Positions 13,601 to 26,665 of a stretch of 64,000 bases of DNA are shown piece after piece; position 1 is the first letter of the stretch, and every line of letters begins with the position of its first letter. The position numbers were made by a program, and so were the translations under genes. The notes beneath the pieces are model-generated. The model saw nothing but the letters and a program-made list of their open reading frames with translations, was not told the DNA's origin and did not search any database. This stretch comes from Actinostola sp. cb2023. Taxonomy: Eukaryota; Cnidaria; Anthozoa; Actiniaria; Actinostolidae. The DNA lies in assembly GCA_033675265.1 (NCBI GenBank), contig JAUJYZ010000494.1, positions 268,501 through 332,500 of the forward strand, in the 5' to 3' direction.

Positions 13601-13787
13601 GTTTATTGGACAATAAAGTGGCTCTTCACTTGTCCACTAACCTGACTATATACAATAAATTAATTGTTCGTCAGCTTTTTGAATGGTTTTAATTAATCAA
13701 ATAATGATTAATTATAAGGAGAGACTTCGAATATATTTTAATACTAAAGTTGAACGCTAAAAGAGTAAATAACACTAGTAAAATACA

Positions 13788-13824
13788 ATGTTTCGACGAC
13801 GCTTACTGAACGTCATTATCAAGT
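13788..13824 (-). ncRNA. Degenerate hammerhead-like PLE terminus
   Basis: On the minus strand CTTGATAATGACG, a GACG/CGTC stem and GTCGAAAC. The core departs from CUGANGA, so it is only a possible relic. Confidence 0.2.
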
Positions 13825-14094
13825 CAAATAAAAATAAAAATATAAATCTATATAAATATAAGAAAACACGAAAGAATTTGTAAAAGTTAATCCTATGAGA
13901 ATACAGTGCACTCAAGTGAAATGTTTCGCACCAATGGAATTATTAATTAATTGATTTTAATTAAAATTGTGGATGGATGAGTGGATGATAAATGGGAGCG
14001 AGGGCGTGGCAAAGCTAGGGTTAGACTCAGTGGGCTCCATTCATTAATGGGGACAGCACGAATTTGGACAATGAAATGGGCGGCTAAGTGCCCA

Positions 14095-15170
14095 GACACA
14101 CGATGCAACTTTTCTTGCAATGTTGCTGCGCGCAACACGTGACGTCATAAATCACCTTTTTCAAAATGGGCCAATGGGGACAAAAGGAACTAAGGGTGTT
14201 TTTGCAGTTTTAGTGTTGCCTTAATGTGTTCTTTAAAGGGGGACTAGTACGTAAATCGTTCAAAGTTTGATTTAGCTGAAACTTCACTGAAATATTCTCA
14301 ATGACCCATACAATCACTGGTTAATTTTTTTCTCAAAAATTCCAATGGAAAGTAATACATTTTTATGAATATTTAGAAGTGCCAGTGACGTCACTGACTC
14401 AACCCAAACAATCATCACGGCTTCGCTCCATACATTTCTTCATGTTTAATGTCTTGAATTATTTTATTTCTATGAAGCTAAACGTTTGTGTGAAGGAGTT
14501 TTCTTACCTTGTATGTGCTAAGGATTGATTGTTTGACTAGTTTTCTTCAGTGCAGAGCTGTTATCTGAACAAACCGTTCAGATATTTTGATCACAAAATA
14601 CAAAGAAATGTATGGAGCTGAGTTTGGGTTGAGTCAGTGACGTCACTGGCACCTCTAAAGATTCATAAAAATGTATTACTTTCCATTGGAATTTTTGAGA
14701 AAAAAAATTAACCAGTGATTGTATGGGTCTTTGAGATTATTTCAGTGAAGTTTCAGCTAAATCAAATTTTGAACGATTTACGTACTAGTCCCCCTTTAAA
14801 GATCAGCCTTAACAGCTGGGCCATCATTCGTGTTTTAGGAGATAATATGCAAAATAGGTCACGTGACTTCACATTTTAGCCTTTATCTCCTAAAACACGA
14901 ATGATAGCCCAGCGATTAAAGAACACATTAAGGCAACACTAAAACTGCAAAAACATATTGAGTTCCTTTTGTTCCCATTGGCCCATTTTGAAAAAGGTGA
15001 TTTATGACGTAACATGTCACGTGACAAATCCCATATCACAAAAATATCACCAAAATATTAAGTTCGACGAAATATGTCATATGGCATGTTGCGCGCAACA
15101 GTTGCAGAAGTAGAACTCGATCCTACTTCTGCAACTGTTGCGCGCAACGCTGCAAGAAAAGTTGCACCGG
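14095..15170. mobile_element. Large nested foldback element
   Basis: At least three nested inverted pairs: GCAACTTTTCTTGCA/TGCAAGAAAAGTTGC outermost, TTTGCAGTTTTAGTGTTGCC in the middle, and a long inner pair 14235-14420 versus 14630-14805 with GGGGGACTAGTACGTAAATC. A further small palindrome sits at 14815-14905. Confidence 0.65.
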
Positions 15171-15221
15171 GCCTTAGTTTAATTTGCCAGCTTTCTTTCT
15201 ATTTGACATTACAGCTAAGTT

Positions 15222-15545
15222 ACGTCACGCGTAACCAGTAAATCGGAACATTCAAATGAAGTTTTGAAGTCTAGAATCGAGTCTCGAACATTCAGACAGA
15301 AAAATCAAATCCTCGCTAAATATTTTCTCAAAAACGTTCAGTAAAATTAAATTGGATGAAAATTTGTGTCAGCTAAGTCTACATACTCTGCAATCACAAC
15401 AGCCTGAGTAAACAGATATCTGATACTTTTTTCTTATAGATATATTCGTGGAGATTTGATTTTTCTGTCTGAATGTTCGAGACTCGAGTCTAGACTTCAA
15501 AATTTCATTTGAATGTTCCGATTTACTGGCTACGCGTGACGTAGC
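15222..15545. mobile_element. Foldback MITE
   Basis: CGTCACGCGTA...CCAGTAAATCGGAACATTCA paired with its complement near 15460-15541; arms about 90 bp. Confidence 0.65.
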
Positions 15546-16288
15546 ATAGCTGTAACATACCACTGAACCACAAGGTTTTATTTTAATTCAGGTTTATTTT
15601 AACATAAGATTATGAACAAAACAGAACAACCACGACTTCTGGCAGATCTCACAATGGGAATAATCTTAGATTAATCTACACCGCTCTTTACGTGAAGCCT
15701 AAAGGAATTACAGTAGACTGAATGTGGATGTATAGGAGAAATCCCTGATAAAACGTGTTAGAAAAACGTCACCAGTTTTACGTCTGTAATTTCCGTGTCC
15801 TCGTTGTAATATTGCGATTCTGCTGCGAGAGCTCCTTTGTTATTTAGTAATCGAGCCAAGTCGCTTGGGGAAAAAAAACTATTTTCGGACTGACTTACGG
15901 ATTGATGTACTGCAGTTGATTTATTCAGCAAAATGTTGTTGCTGAAATCACTCAAATCAAATAGACAAGCGCGAAAGGAACCATGGGAAATGTTATTGAA
16001 AACTGTTACACTGTTTGTCGTAATAACGGTGGCTTGTGATGACGTCTATACTCTGCTGACCTTCTGCGGTAGTTGTGTAAAACTAGGATAGCCCTGACTA
16101 GTGGTTTTGTCTGCGCTGAACGCTGACCTTAGCAGTTATGACAACCGTTATGCAGCTCGTCGCCGATCTGTGTTTGCATGCAACAGAAGAACTTAATGTC
16201 ACCGGGACAAAACGAAAACAACTTATTTCTGTCCCCACATGTGTAGTGTATTACGTCATTAATCGACAATATCATTTCAAAGTCCAAC

Positions 16289-16508
16289 AGTCCCCTTCAC
16301 AGTTCCCTGCGCCATCTTGAAAGGTGGCCGTGCCTTTGCATCGAAGCGAGACCAACGGTGACCTTGCAATGATAGAGACAGTTATTAACACTTTGAACAA
16401 TTATTCACACTGATGTCTCTATCATTACAAGGTCACCGTTGGCCTCGCTTCGATGCAAAGGCACGGCTACCTTTCAAGATGGCGCCGGGAACTGTGAAGG
16501 GGACTATT
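16289..16508. mobile_element. Foldback MITE family C, intact copy
   Basis: Almost fully palindromic, about 215 bp: AGTCCCCTTCACAGTTCCCT... with internal CATCGAAGCGAG and GATAGAGACA. Same family as the 4.1-4.6 kb copy. Downstream of the paralog 3 poly(A) signal. Confidence 0.8.
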
Positions 16509-16745
16509 GTACCAAGGTTCCTTGGTTTGACTGTAGCAAGAGAGGGTAGATTCAGTAGTAAGACACTAAGCTTGTACACGTGTACTTGGACAATCAAACT
16601 TCGGTGCTCGCGATAGTATTTACATATAGACGTTAAGATTATCTGAGGAAAAGATGTCCAGTTTTCTCACGCGTCCAACTTTACCAAGAGACTGGGAACG
16701 AACGGTCGAGAGGCCTGGGAACTATGGGAGCCTACCAAATATGGA

Positions 16746-16751
16746 TTTATT
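16746..16751 (-). promoter_or_regulatory. Poly(A) signal AATAAA for paralog 3
   Basis: AATAAA on the minus strand, about 125 nt downstream of the paralog 3 stop codon. Confidence 0.5.
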
Positions 16752-16874
16752 TTAAATCAAAGATAAAATTGAACCAGGTCAACGAACGACCCATCTGTTT
16801 CTATTAATGTTGTTGCCAAACACATGCCTCGCTACTTCACCAGATCACTAAAAATAGCATCACACTCTTTCACA

Positions 16875-17089
16875 TTAAAGAATAAGACGCAATAACTGAA
16901 TCAAAAAGCTCGTCAATACGATTGTCAATCGAGAACTCCCATGGTAGACACCGCTGGCTTTCTTATGAACCTTTGCATTGACCTTTGGTGGTTGTTTCGA
17001 TGTGAATGGTTTAGTTATCTCAACAGTCGATCTCGTATAGCCAGGTGATGGACTCGTGGGGAATGTCTTGGTGCTTGTCTTGGGAAGAG
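16875..17089 (-). CDS. Paralog 3 exon 3: stalk and hydrophobic C-terminus
   Basis: The acceptor CACTTTCAG|CT completes Ala in phase 1. The stalk is rich in Pro, Thr, Ser and Lys; the C-terminal 18 residues are almost all hydrophobic and end directly at TAA. This exon replaces the LamG2 exons of paralogs 1 and 2. Confidence 0.74.
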
Positions 17090-18030
17090 CTGAAAGTGAA
17101 TAGTAGAACTATTACTGAGATATACCGGACTTGCTGATTGGATAGGCTGTGTTTCTGGTAATATAACGAGCGTTGTGATTGGTTAAAAGTGTATTGCTAG
17201 TTTGCACGTGACGTCATGGCGGCCATGTTGGTTCCCGATAACAAAGCATTTCTCATTAGCTTCTCTTGCATGTTTGACCACCAACATGGCCTTTGTACTT
17301 TAAATCTCCAGGGATTGATTGACAACCAGCAATTGCTTGATTTCAATAGACGTCATTTCCGGTCTCGTGAGGAATTTTCATCAGCTGAATTACACCTTTT
17401 CAATAGAATACTCTCTGCTTGATAACACATGGAGGGCAGTGTTTGTCCGTATTTGAAGGAAATAATGAGATTCAAGGAGTTTTAACAGCTGATTGAAACC
17501 AAGCAATTACCTGCAAAAGCCAGTCTACAAAATTCAAGACAATGTTCTAATATATAACAAGCTTTGTGATTGGTTAAAAGTACATTTTTACACAACGCCA
17601 TGTCACGTGTCAAATTTACTGAGATATAACAAGCATCCCGATTGGATATTCTGAGTATTTTCGAAGGTCGTACAACTTGAATAAATGATGTATTATTTAA
17701 ATATTAGGTAAGAATGAATATAAAAGTTTCAAGTGAATTTGTCGAGCCCAGGAATGTGATACCTACCTCTTCCACAACGCTTGCCGTCGTACCCAGTTCC
17801 TTCGCAGTCGCACCAAGGTTTCAAAATACGATCAACACATTTCCCGCCGTGTCTACACGTGAACTTAGCGCACGGGTTGGTGCATTCTGGTCTCGTGGAC
17901 TTAGTAGCACGAAGTCGAGGACTGGTCGTTACTTTACCTGCTACTCGATATTTTATCTCGGAGAGGCAGCCCTGGAAACTGGGAAAAGCAGAGATCTGAT
18001 CAGTAAACGTAAAAACGCTATATAAATAAA

Positions 18031-18120
<90 letters not shown>

Positions 18121-19505
18121 ATTATTATTATTATTATTATTAAATCGGCAACATTTTAATAAATAAACCCTGGAGAATGGTTTTCCGAATATGGCGGTAC
18201 AGTAAGACAGTGTCACACCAATCCTCAAGAAACTACACTGTTACTTTCAAGATTAATTCTACTGCTAACCTACAAATGCCTTCACGACCTTGCTCCTCAG
18301 TACCTGTCTGGCTTCTCTCAGGCTCTACCAACTCAAACGTGTTCTACGCTCGTCTAAATGTCTCCGCCTTCACAACCCGATATCAAGAACAGTTCTACTT
18401 TTGGCGACAGAACTTTCTCAATGGCTGCACCTGCACTCTGGAACAATCTCCCTGAAAACTTAAAACATGCTGCCTCCGTTAATTGCTGCCTTCAAATCTT
18501 CACTTAAAACTTTCCAGTTTACAGGGCCGTACATAATCCAAAATTCAAGGGGGGCCAGTACGTATTTAACAGCAAAAAATAAATAAAAATAGATCAGTTC
18601 TCAGTACTTTTTGGTATCTTTTTCGCCTTGCTAGGGGGGCAACGCCCCCCCTGTCCTTGTGCTGTGGACGGCCCTGGTTTACTAGGAACTATAAACCATT
18701 TTCTAGTACCATTTTTGCTACTGTTTGGACCTTCATTGAAAACGTATGATGCTTTATTTATTATTATTATTTTTATGATTCCCATGCTAAATATTTTGGT
18801 AACGAAAACCAGCTGAAATCCAGTAGTAGAAACAGTTCAGTGTTATGTAGCACCCGACACTGGCTATAATATTTATAGCAACTGCATGTATTTTAATTCG
18901 GATACTCGTTCATTTTCTATGAGAAATTCGGTTGGTGTTTTAATTAAAAAACCCGAACTGCTTCACACAAACGCCATGGGAGATATGAGAGTTGGCCCCT
19001 ATTAGCCATTTCGACGTTAATGCTCGCATTGGATTGTGGGACTGTTTTGAGGGACACTATTTCTCTTCAAATTGTAGCAAAATGCTTTTAAATTACGTCT
19101 ACTCTTAGTCCAATTTTCAGTAAATCACTTTATTCTTGCACATTTTGGTACTGAAACTATGTTTTCAGGTGCAATTTTGAAAAGTGCGTCCCCAAAACAG
19201 CCCCATGATTCAATGCAATTCTACAATTTCAAAATGGCTAATGCCAGTAATGATTAACCCCTCGCACCATATACACCTATTTATAACCCTCAAGCACCAT
19301 GAACACTTGTGTTGGTAAATATTCAAATAACGTTTTAACGCGTTCACGTGGAAAAATTTTGTAAAAGTCCTTAAGGATGTCTCAAGCTTTTTTAAGTACA
19401 TACCGAAGTAAATTTCTTAATCACACACATACATCGACACATTTTAACGAGTTATTTTATTATGTATTTTATTATTATTATTATTATATGTAATATTTAG
19501 TAAAG

Positions 19506-19583
<78 letters not shown>

Positions 19584-22500
19584 GTTTATGTTACATAGAC
19601 AACCTTTTTGAGCGTAACATAATAGCGGGTTAAGTTCATCGTACCAATTAGCCATTATCAAATCGAGCAGGGGACCGGGAACGAGTTTATTAGAATTAAT
19701 GTAATTACGAAATTAAGTTCATGACATGAAAGAGCATGTTGAAATTATCATCTGTGCAAAGTTTGATGTGATTTGAGCAAATTCTGTCGGATTTATAAAC
19801 TTTTGAAATTGTGTTGTCCAGCCAAAATTTTACAGTGAATGTATGGTTTGGATGGACAACGTCAAAAATTTACAGAGTTTGTATGGGAAAATATACATAT
19901 TTGATGCCCTCTAGCATCGTCAATATTAAGCCAAAGTTCACCAAACTTTGCAGACAAGCTAAGTTTGGTCTGCTCTCTCAGAAAATGATGCCCATTTTTG
20001 CTAGTTTCTTATTGAATTAGTTTTACGGACTTGGTCCCAGTCCCCTGCTCGATTTGGTAATTACAGGTCGATATCACGAGTCTACTAGGCAGTGGTCGAT
20101 ATCACGAGTCTACTAGGCAGTGGTCGATATCACGAGTCTACTAGGCAGTGGTCGATATCACGAGTCTACTAGGCAGTGGTCGATATCACGAGTCTACTAG
20201 GCAGTGGTCGATATCACGAGTCTACTAGAGCAGTGGTCGATATCACAAGTCTACTAGGCAGTGGTCGATATCACGAGTCTACTAGGCAGTGGTCGATATC
20301 ACGAGTCTACTAGGCAGTGGTCGATATCACGAGTCTACTAGGCAGTGGTCGATATCACGAGTCTACTAGGCAGTGGTCGATATCACAAGTCTACTAGGCA
20401 GTGGTCGATATCACGAGTCTACTAGGCAGTGGTCGATATCACGAGTCTACTAGGCAGTGGTCGATATCACGAGTCTACTAGGCAGTGGTCGATATCACGA
20501 TTACTAGGCAGTGGTCGATATCACGAGTCTACTTATTGGTCGATATCATGAGTCTACTAGGCATTCGATATCACGAGTCTACTAGGCAGTGGTCGATATC
20601 ACGAGTCTACTAGGCAGTGGTCGATATCACGAGTCTACTAGGCAGTGGTCGATATCACGAGTCTTAGGCAGTGGTCGATATCATGAGTCTACTAGGCAGT
20701 GGTCGATATCGAGTCTACTAGGCAGTGGTCGATATAGTCTACCATTATCAAGTCTACTAGGCAGTGGGATATCATGAGTCTACTAGGCAGTGGTCGATAT
20801 CACGAGTCTACTAGGCAGTTCGATATCACGAGAGGCATGGTCGATATCACGAGTTACTAGGCAATATCACGAGTCTATGACAGTGGTCGATATCAGAGTC
20901 TATGTGGTGATAACGAGTTACTAGGCAGTGGTGATATCACGAGTCTTGCATGTCGATATCACGAGTCTACTAGGCAGTGGTCGATATCACGAGTCTACTA
21001 GGCAGTGGTCGATATCACGAGTCTACTAGGCAGTGGTCGATATATATATCACGAGTCTACTAGGCAGTGGTCGATATCATGAGTCTACTAGGCAGTGGTC
21101 GATATCACGAGTCTACTAGGCAGTGGTCGATATCACGAGTCTACTAGGCAGTGGTGTATCACGAGTCTTAGGCAGTGGTCGATATCACGAGTCTACTAAA
21201 GTGGTTATCACGAGTTACTAGGCAGTGGTCGATATCACGAGTCTACTAGGCAGTGGTCGATATCACGAGTCTACTAGGCAGTGGTCGATATCACGTCACT
21301 AGGCAGTGGTCGATATCACGAGTCTACTAGGCAAGTCGATATCACAAGTCTACTAGGCAGTGGTCGATGCAGACAGTCTAGGCAGTGGTCGATATCATGA
21401 GTCTACTAGGCAGTGGTCGATATCACGAGTCTAAAGTGGTCGATATCACGAGTCTACTAGGCAGTGGTTATCACGAGTCTACTAGGCAGTGGTCGATATC
21501 ACGAGTCTACTAGGCAGTGGTCGATATCACGAGTCTACTAGGCAGTGGTCGATATCACGAGTCTACTAGGCAGTGGTCGATATCACGAGTCTACTAGGCA
21601 GTGGTCGATATCACGAGTCTACTAGGCAGTGGTCGATATATATATCACGAGTCTACTAGGCAGTGGTCGATATCATGAGTCTACTAGGCAGTGGTCGATA
21701 TCACGAGTCTACTAGGCAGTGGTCGATATCACGAGTCTACTAGGCAGTGTCGATATCACGAGTCTACTAGGCAGTGGTCGATATCACGAGTCTACTAGGC
21801 AGTGGTCGATATCACAAGTCTACTAGGCAGTGGTCGATATCACGAGTCTACTAGGCAGTGGTCGATATCACGAGTCTACTAGGCAGTGGTCGATATCACG
21901 AGTCTACTAGGCAGTGGTCGATATCACGAGTCTACTAGGCAGTGGTCGATATCACGAGTCTACTAGGCAGTGGTCGATATCACGAGTCTACTAGGCAGTG
22001 GTCGATATCACGAGTCTACTAGGCAGTGGTCGATATCACGAGTCTACTAGGCAGTGGTCGATATCACGAGTCTACTAGGCAGTGGTCGATATCACGAGTC
22101 TACTAGGCAGTGGTCGATATCACGAGTCTACTAGGCAGTGGTCGATATCACGAGTCTACTAGGCAGTGGTCGATATCACGAGTCTACTAGGCAGTGGTCG
22201 ATATCACGAGTCTACTAGGCAGTGGTCGATATCATGAGTCTACTAGGCAGTGGTCGATATCATGAGTCTACTAGGCAGTGGTCGGGCGCCAGTCTTTGTG
22301 CACAGCAACAGATCTGATTACCACAGTAAGACGATAACCCCCCAAAGACGATAAGCGAGCAAAGTCAAAACGTAAACTAACCACAAGCAAACAATGTCCT
22401 GTGGAATGGAATCTGTCACTAGAACCATATATCAGTAATAATCAGTTTGCATATCGACGTGGAATTTTGAAAGTGTAGACTCTTTTGGAAAACAATGTGG

Positions 22501-23382
22501 ATCATTCAAACGATTGTAATCAAAATCGGCCTGCGCAACTGAATGTGTTACAAGAACCATATATTAATCAGTTTGCATATCGACGTGGCGGAAAGTGGAA
22601 AACTTCCTGAAAACAACGCGGAATCGAATACCAGACATGCAGAACCGTTTCAACGACCACAAATTCCGGCACAGAAAAACACATAAAGAGCATCAAATTA
22701 TGTCTCTTCTGCGAGTTTTAATGTATGCCTTCGTGAAACTTTTATGAGCAAAAAAATGACGGTTTTGATTTGTAGTTTCTGTTATCAGACCTCGTGCTGA
22801 ACGAGGCGCAAACACGCGACCAACAGACTGCTACCACACTCACCCGAATTGCATGGATTCCCAGTATGCCGAAGGAAAAGCCCACTGCGTTCCTTTCACG
22901 GTGGTGTCCCGTACGTCAAGGGACAGGTACCCAGTGTACAGGGCTACCATTGGTTGAAGCTGTGTAAAACACCTGACGGGGCTCGCGCTGAGATTATCCA
23001 CGGCGAAAGTAGTATTGCCGCCGTCTTGGGAGATCTTCACCTTGTGCCACTTTCTGTCGTTAAAACTACCGTTAATTACCCGCTCTTTAAAGCTGCAGTC
23101 CGCGAAGGCTAGTCTCATGCGGGCTTTACCATGGACCAGAAAGACGTCGATGAACTCTCCCTGCCCGCCAGTGTCTTCGTAGATGATCATTGCGTTCGCC
23201 TTCTCCGTCTTAAACCAGATCTCGAGAGCCCCGTCGCTCATGAAGCTGATCCCAGGCTCGTACACTGCGTAGCTGAACGACTGGTACTTCCGAGTGGTGT
23301 TGGAGTCGTCGGCGGCGGCGGATACCATTGGACTCGACAGTGCCAGCACGAGTACCAGAAGTGAAACGTTTGGCTTCCACAT
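16875..23382 (-). CDS. Neurexin-like paralog 3: SP-LamG-EGF-stalk-GPI-like anchor, 3 exons
   Basis: Exons 23382-22844, 17978-17767 and 17089-16875 sum to 966 nt (321 aa plus stop). Phases are 2 then 1. The signal peptide is MWKPNVSLLVLVLALSS. LamG1 has IYEDTGGQGEFIDVFLVHG and the extra Cys (LAFADC). The EGF has TCRHGGKC, WCDC and GYDGKRC. The second LamG is absent. Instead the EGF joins a Pro/Thr/Lys stalk (KTSTKTFPTSPSPG) and a C-terminal hydrophobic run (RLTIVLTSFLIQLLRLIL) that ends at the stop, typical of a GPI-attachment signal. A small-residue site such as the HGSS just before the run would be a possible omega region. A poly(A) signal sits about 125 nt past the stop. An earlier in-frame ATG would add 58 aa; I chose the Met directly before the signal peptide. 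Confidence 0.82.
17331..17508 (+). mobile_element. MITE family A copy 4
   Basis: Same ends (AATTGCTTG...CAAGCAATT) and body as copy 3. Lies in intron 2 of paralog 3. Confidence 0.75.
17767..17978 (-). CDS. Paralog 3 exon 2: end of LamG1 plus EGF
   Basis: The acceptor TTTTCCCAG|T precedes FQGCLSEIKYRV, closing LamG1. EGF cysteines follow as TCRHGGKC, CDC, GYDGKRC. The donor is AGAG|GTAGGT, phase 1. 212 nt. The preceding intron holds the 28-bp array and two LINE remnants. Confidence 0.84.
18005..18142 (+). mobile_element. LINE 3' tail with (TTA)n
   Basis: AACGCTATATAAATAAAG followed by about 105 bp of TTA repeats, a typical 3' end of L2/CR1-like LINEs with microsatellite tails. Abuts the paralog 3 EGF exon, whose acceptor is about 30 nt away. 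Confidence 0.55.
18180..18530 (+). pseudogene. LINE reverse transcriptase C-terminal remnant
   Basis: Frameshifted reading of the region gives LLLTYKCLHDLAPQYLSGF, then GDRTFSMAAPALWNNLPENL, the conserved C-terminal stretch after the RT domain in CR1/L2-type LINEs. Located in intron 1 of paralog 3, antisense to it. Confidence 0.65.
19507..19584. repeat. (TTA)n microsatellite
   Basis: Two TTA blocks split by a single-base slip; smaller TTA tracts lie at 19468-19490. Confidence 0.85.
19647..20065 (-). mobile_element. MITE family B copy 2
   Basis: Inverted relative to copy 1, same terminal repeats and body. Its right end runs directly into the 28-bp array. Confidence 0.8.
20067..22284. repeat. 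28-bp tandem array (about 79 unit lengths)
   Basis: Unit GGTCGATATCACGAGTCTAC + TAGGCAGT. The left (20067-20500) and right (21470-22284) parts are nearly perfect; the middle (about 20500-21470) is full of deletions and partial units. Lies in intron 1 of paralog 3. Confidence 0.95.
22844..23382 (-). CDS. Paralog 3 exon 1: signal peptide and LamG1
   Basis: Starts at the Met heading a clean signal peptide; LamG core FIDVFLVHGKARMRL and KWHKVKIS. The donor GG|GTGAGT is strong, phase 2. About 0.6 kb upstream of the start begins a very long (CTA)n tract. Confidence 0.83.
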
Positions 23383-23989
23383 GTTGAATTCAGCAAAGGA
23401 AACGAAACACCGCACCCTTGTAGAGTATATAGAACAAGTGGCACTCATCGTTTGAGTCACTAACTGATGGGGAGTTAGTTCTATGGCCGATACTTGTATG
23501 TATCCTGAGAGTGGAACATCAACTCCAGTCTCGAGTGGCGGTGGCGAGATATACACTCATGAAATACTAAACGGTTTCGATGCAGTCATTAACATACGAC
23601 TCAATGAGATTTTATCGTTCAATCTTCAGCAGATGTCAAAATGGGAGTGTAGTGACGTTAACAACGGTCAGACGGCCAGATTTCAATCTGAGGTCGCTGG
23701 TTAATTGAATTGTTGTATTTTTTGTTGAGAATCGAAGTGATTACTGTTTCTTAGACAAATCACTAAAAAATACTGACATCAATTAATTTACTAGCTGTTG
23801 ATGAGTTATTGAGAATGAATGAAAATGTTTAGTTTGAATGGTTTATCAGTGAACTCAATCGAAATCTTGATTTTTTGAAGGTGAAAATGTTTTCGATTTC
23901 ATTTACAAAACGTTTATTGTTACTACTATACTACAACAACAACAACTACTACTACTTCTACAATTACGTTTTCTTACTACTTTTTTACT

Positions 23990-24906
<917 letters not shown>

Positions 24907-25867
24907 GGAGACAGACAGACAGACATAATTTTATTTATTCACGGTAAGAAACTGATCAGTTTAGAATAATATAGGATAATTTACTAGTTACTTCCGAAGG
25001 AAGCCCGAGTTATAAAATGCGTTTTTCGGTAGTCGTCGTCGTCGTAGTCCGGTCAAAGAATGACGAAAGTATGCGACGTATTTAATCGTATCGAGTTTCA
25101 AGATTACTCAGCAGATAAGAAAAAAACAAACGACACACAGGACTCAAGTGGATTTGAATCTTAGTTTTGAAAGCAGCTGTAGATCTTCAAGCTATTAAAG
25201 GTCAGGATTCTAGTTCATCGTTCAATGACTAGAAGTGGTAGAAGGACTAGAAGCTCGCTTAAAATATATTTAACAAAAACAAACGTGAGGGCGTTATCAG
25301 AACCATCTGACCTATGCAACCTCAAGACGTATCATGTACATACTCACCCGCCACATGGTCTCCCTCGTCACTCAACTGTCACTGATTGTCAGGTCTCTCC
25401 TCACGCAACTGACATTGTCCTTGTCATAAGCCCGAGTGTACGCTCATTGAGCGTCTTGTTCATATATAATTATCTAAAAATAAAACTGTTTTACATGACT
25501 GTTAAGGTAATCAGTTCTACGCCTGGGAATTTAGAGCTTATTTTCAAAGTCTCAACCAACCGACGCTAGTTGAGCGACCACCTATCTGAAAGGAGAGAAA
25601 ACAGCGACTTATGGAATCAGTCTAGACAATCCCAAACTGAGCTACAGTAATAAAAGTAGGGCTCAATAAGGCCTCCACTAGCTCTTTTCTATTGGTGCTG
25701 CAACAACAACGACGCAAGCAACAAAGTGATCTATAGGTTGCACTGGCGGCCAATGTTGGAAAGGAACAATAGATACTTCATTATTAATGACCTTTGGCCG
25801 CTACTCCATTCCCTTTACGTTCATTATGTACTGTCCAGGCCCCCCTGTAAAAAGACTCACATTTTAG

Positions 25868-26014
25868 CCCCCCCCCCCCCCCCCCACTTCAAGTATTGGA
25901 TTTTACGAGTATTTCACAGATGGATCCAAACAAAATTCAGGTGCCCCCTTTTTGTCTGCAAAAACATTCAGCTCCCCCAATTTCTCACCCAGCCCCCCCC
26001 CCCCCCCCCCCCTT
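25868..26014. repeat. Two long C-runs
   Basis: Runs of about 18-19 C (25868-25886) and about 20 C (25993-26012); G-rich on the complementary strand. Nearby TTGCACTGGCGGCCAATG (25737) resembles a LINE C-terminal relic. Confidence 0.7.
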
Positions 26015-26403
26015 CCGTAAATAATGAACGGTCCCTTTATAGTGATTGCACTCAATCAATCAAGATTTGTAAATAATCAAGACGAGTGTACATGACTTTG
26101 TATTGAATAATGGAAGAAATTATTATTATTATTATTTTTATAACATCATTAACGTTGTTATTAATATGTTACAATAATATTCTATACATTGGCTTATCAT
26201 GACTAGTAGCTCTTATGTATACACCTATTTCAATAAACAACGGGCGATCTGAAATGGATGATGTGAGATCAAGACGAATTATGGGAAACTGAGGGTCTTT
26301 CGTTAGTAACATGCGAAATTCATTCATTCGACCTCAAGCTTGGAACTTACGCTTGGTGTTTGAACGAGATGGCGAAGGTTAACGTAAGTTTCAGACCATA
26401 CAA

Positions 26404-26665
26404 TTCAGATCGATGTGGTGGCCCAGCTACGAAAGACAATCAGTACAGGGTCAATGTTACGAGTATCAATCCAACAAACCATGTTGGTCTTCCTGTGGTG
26501 GCCCAGCCACGAAAGACAATACAGGGTCAATGTTACGAGTATCAGTCCAACAAGCCATGTTGGTCTTCCTGTGATGGCCCAGCTACGAAAGACAATCAGT
26601 ACAGGGTCATCAATGTTACGATTATCAGTCCAACAAGCCATGTTGGTCTTGCTGCGTCTCTGGAG
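26404..26665. repeat. Tandem repeat of 76-83 bp spanning the 3' end of paralog 2
   Basis: Three units around CCATGTTGGT at 26479, 26555 and 26638. The rightmost unit codes the hydrophobic C-terminus of paralog 2; the others are downstream of its stop, and one still reads RPTWLVGLILVTLTLY in the other frame. Confidence 0.8.

Noticed and set aside
20067..22284. CRISPR-like 28-bp repeat
   Set aside because: 28 bp is in the CRISPR size range, but copies are contiguous with no spacers.
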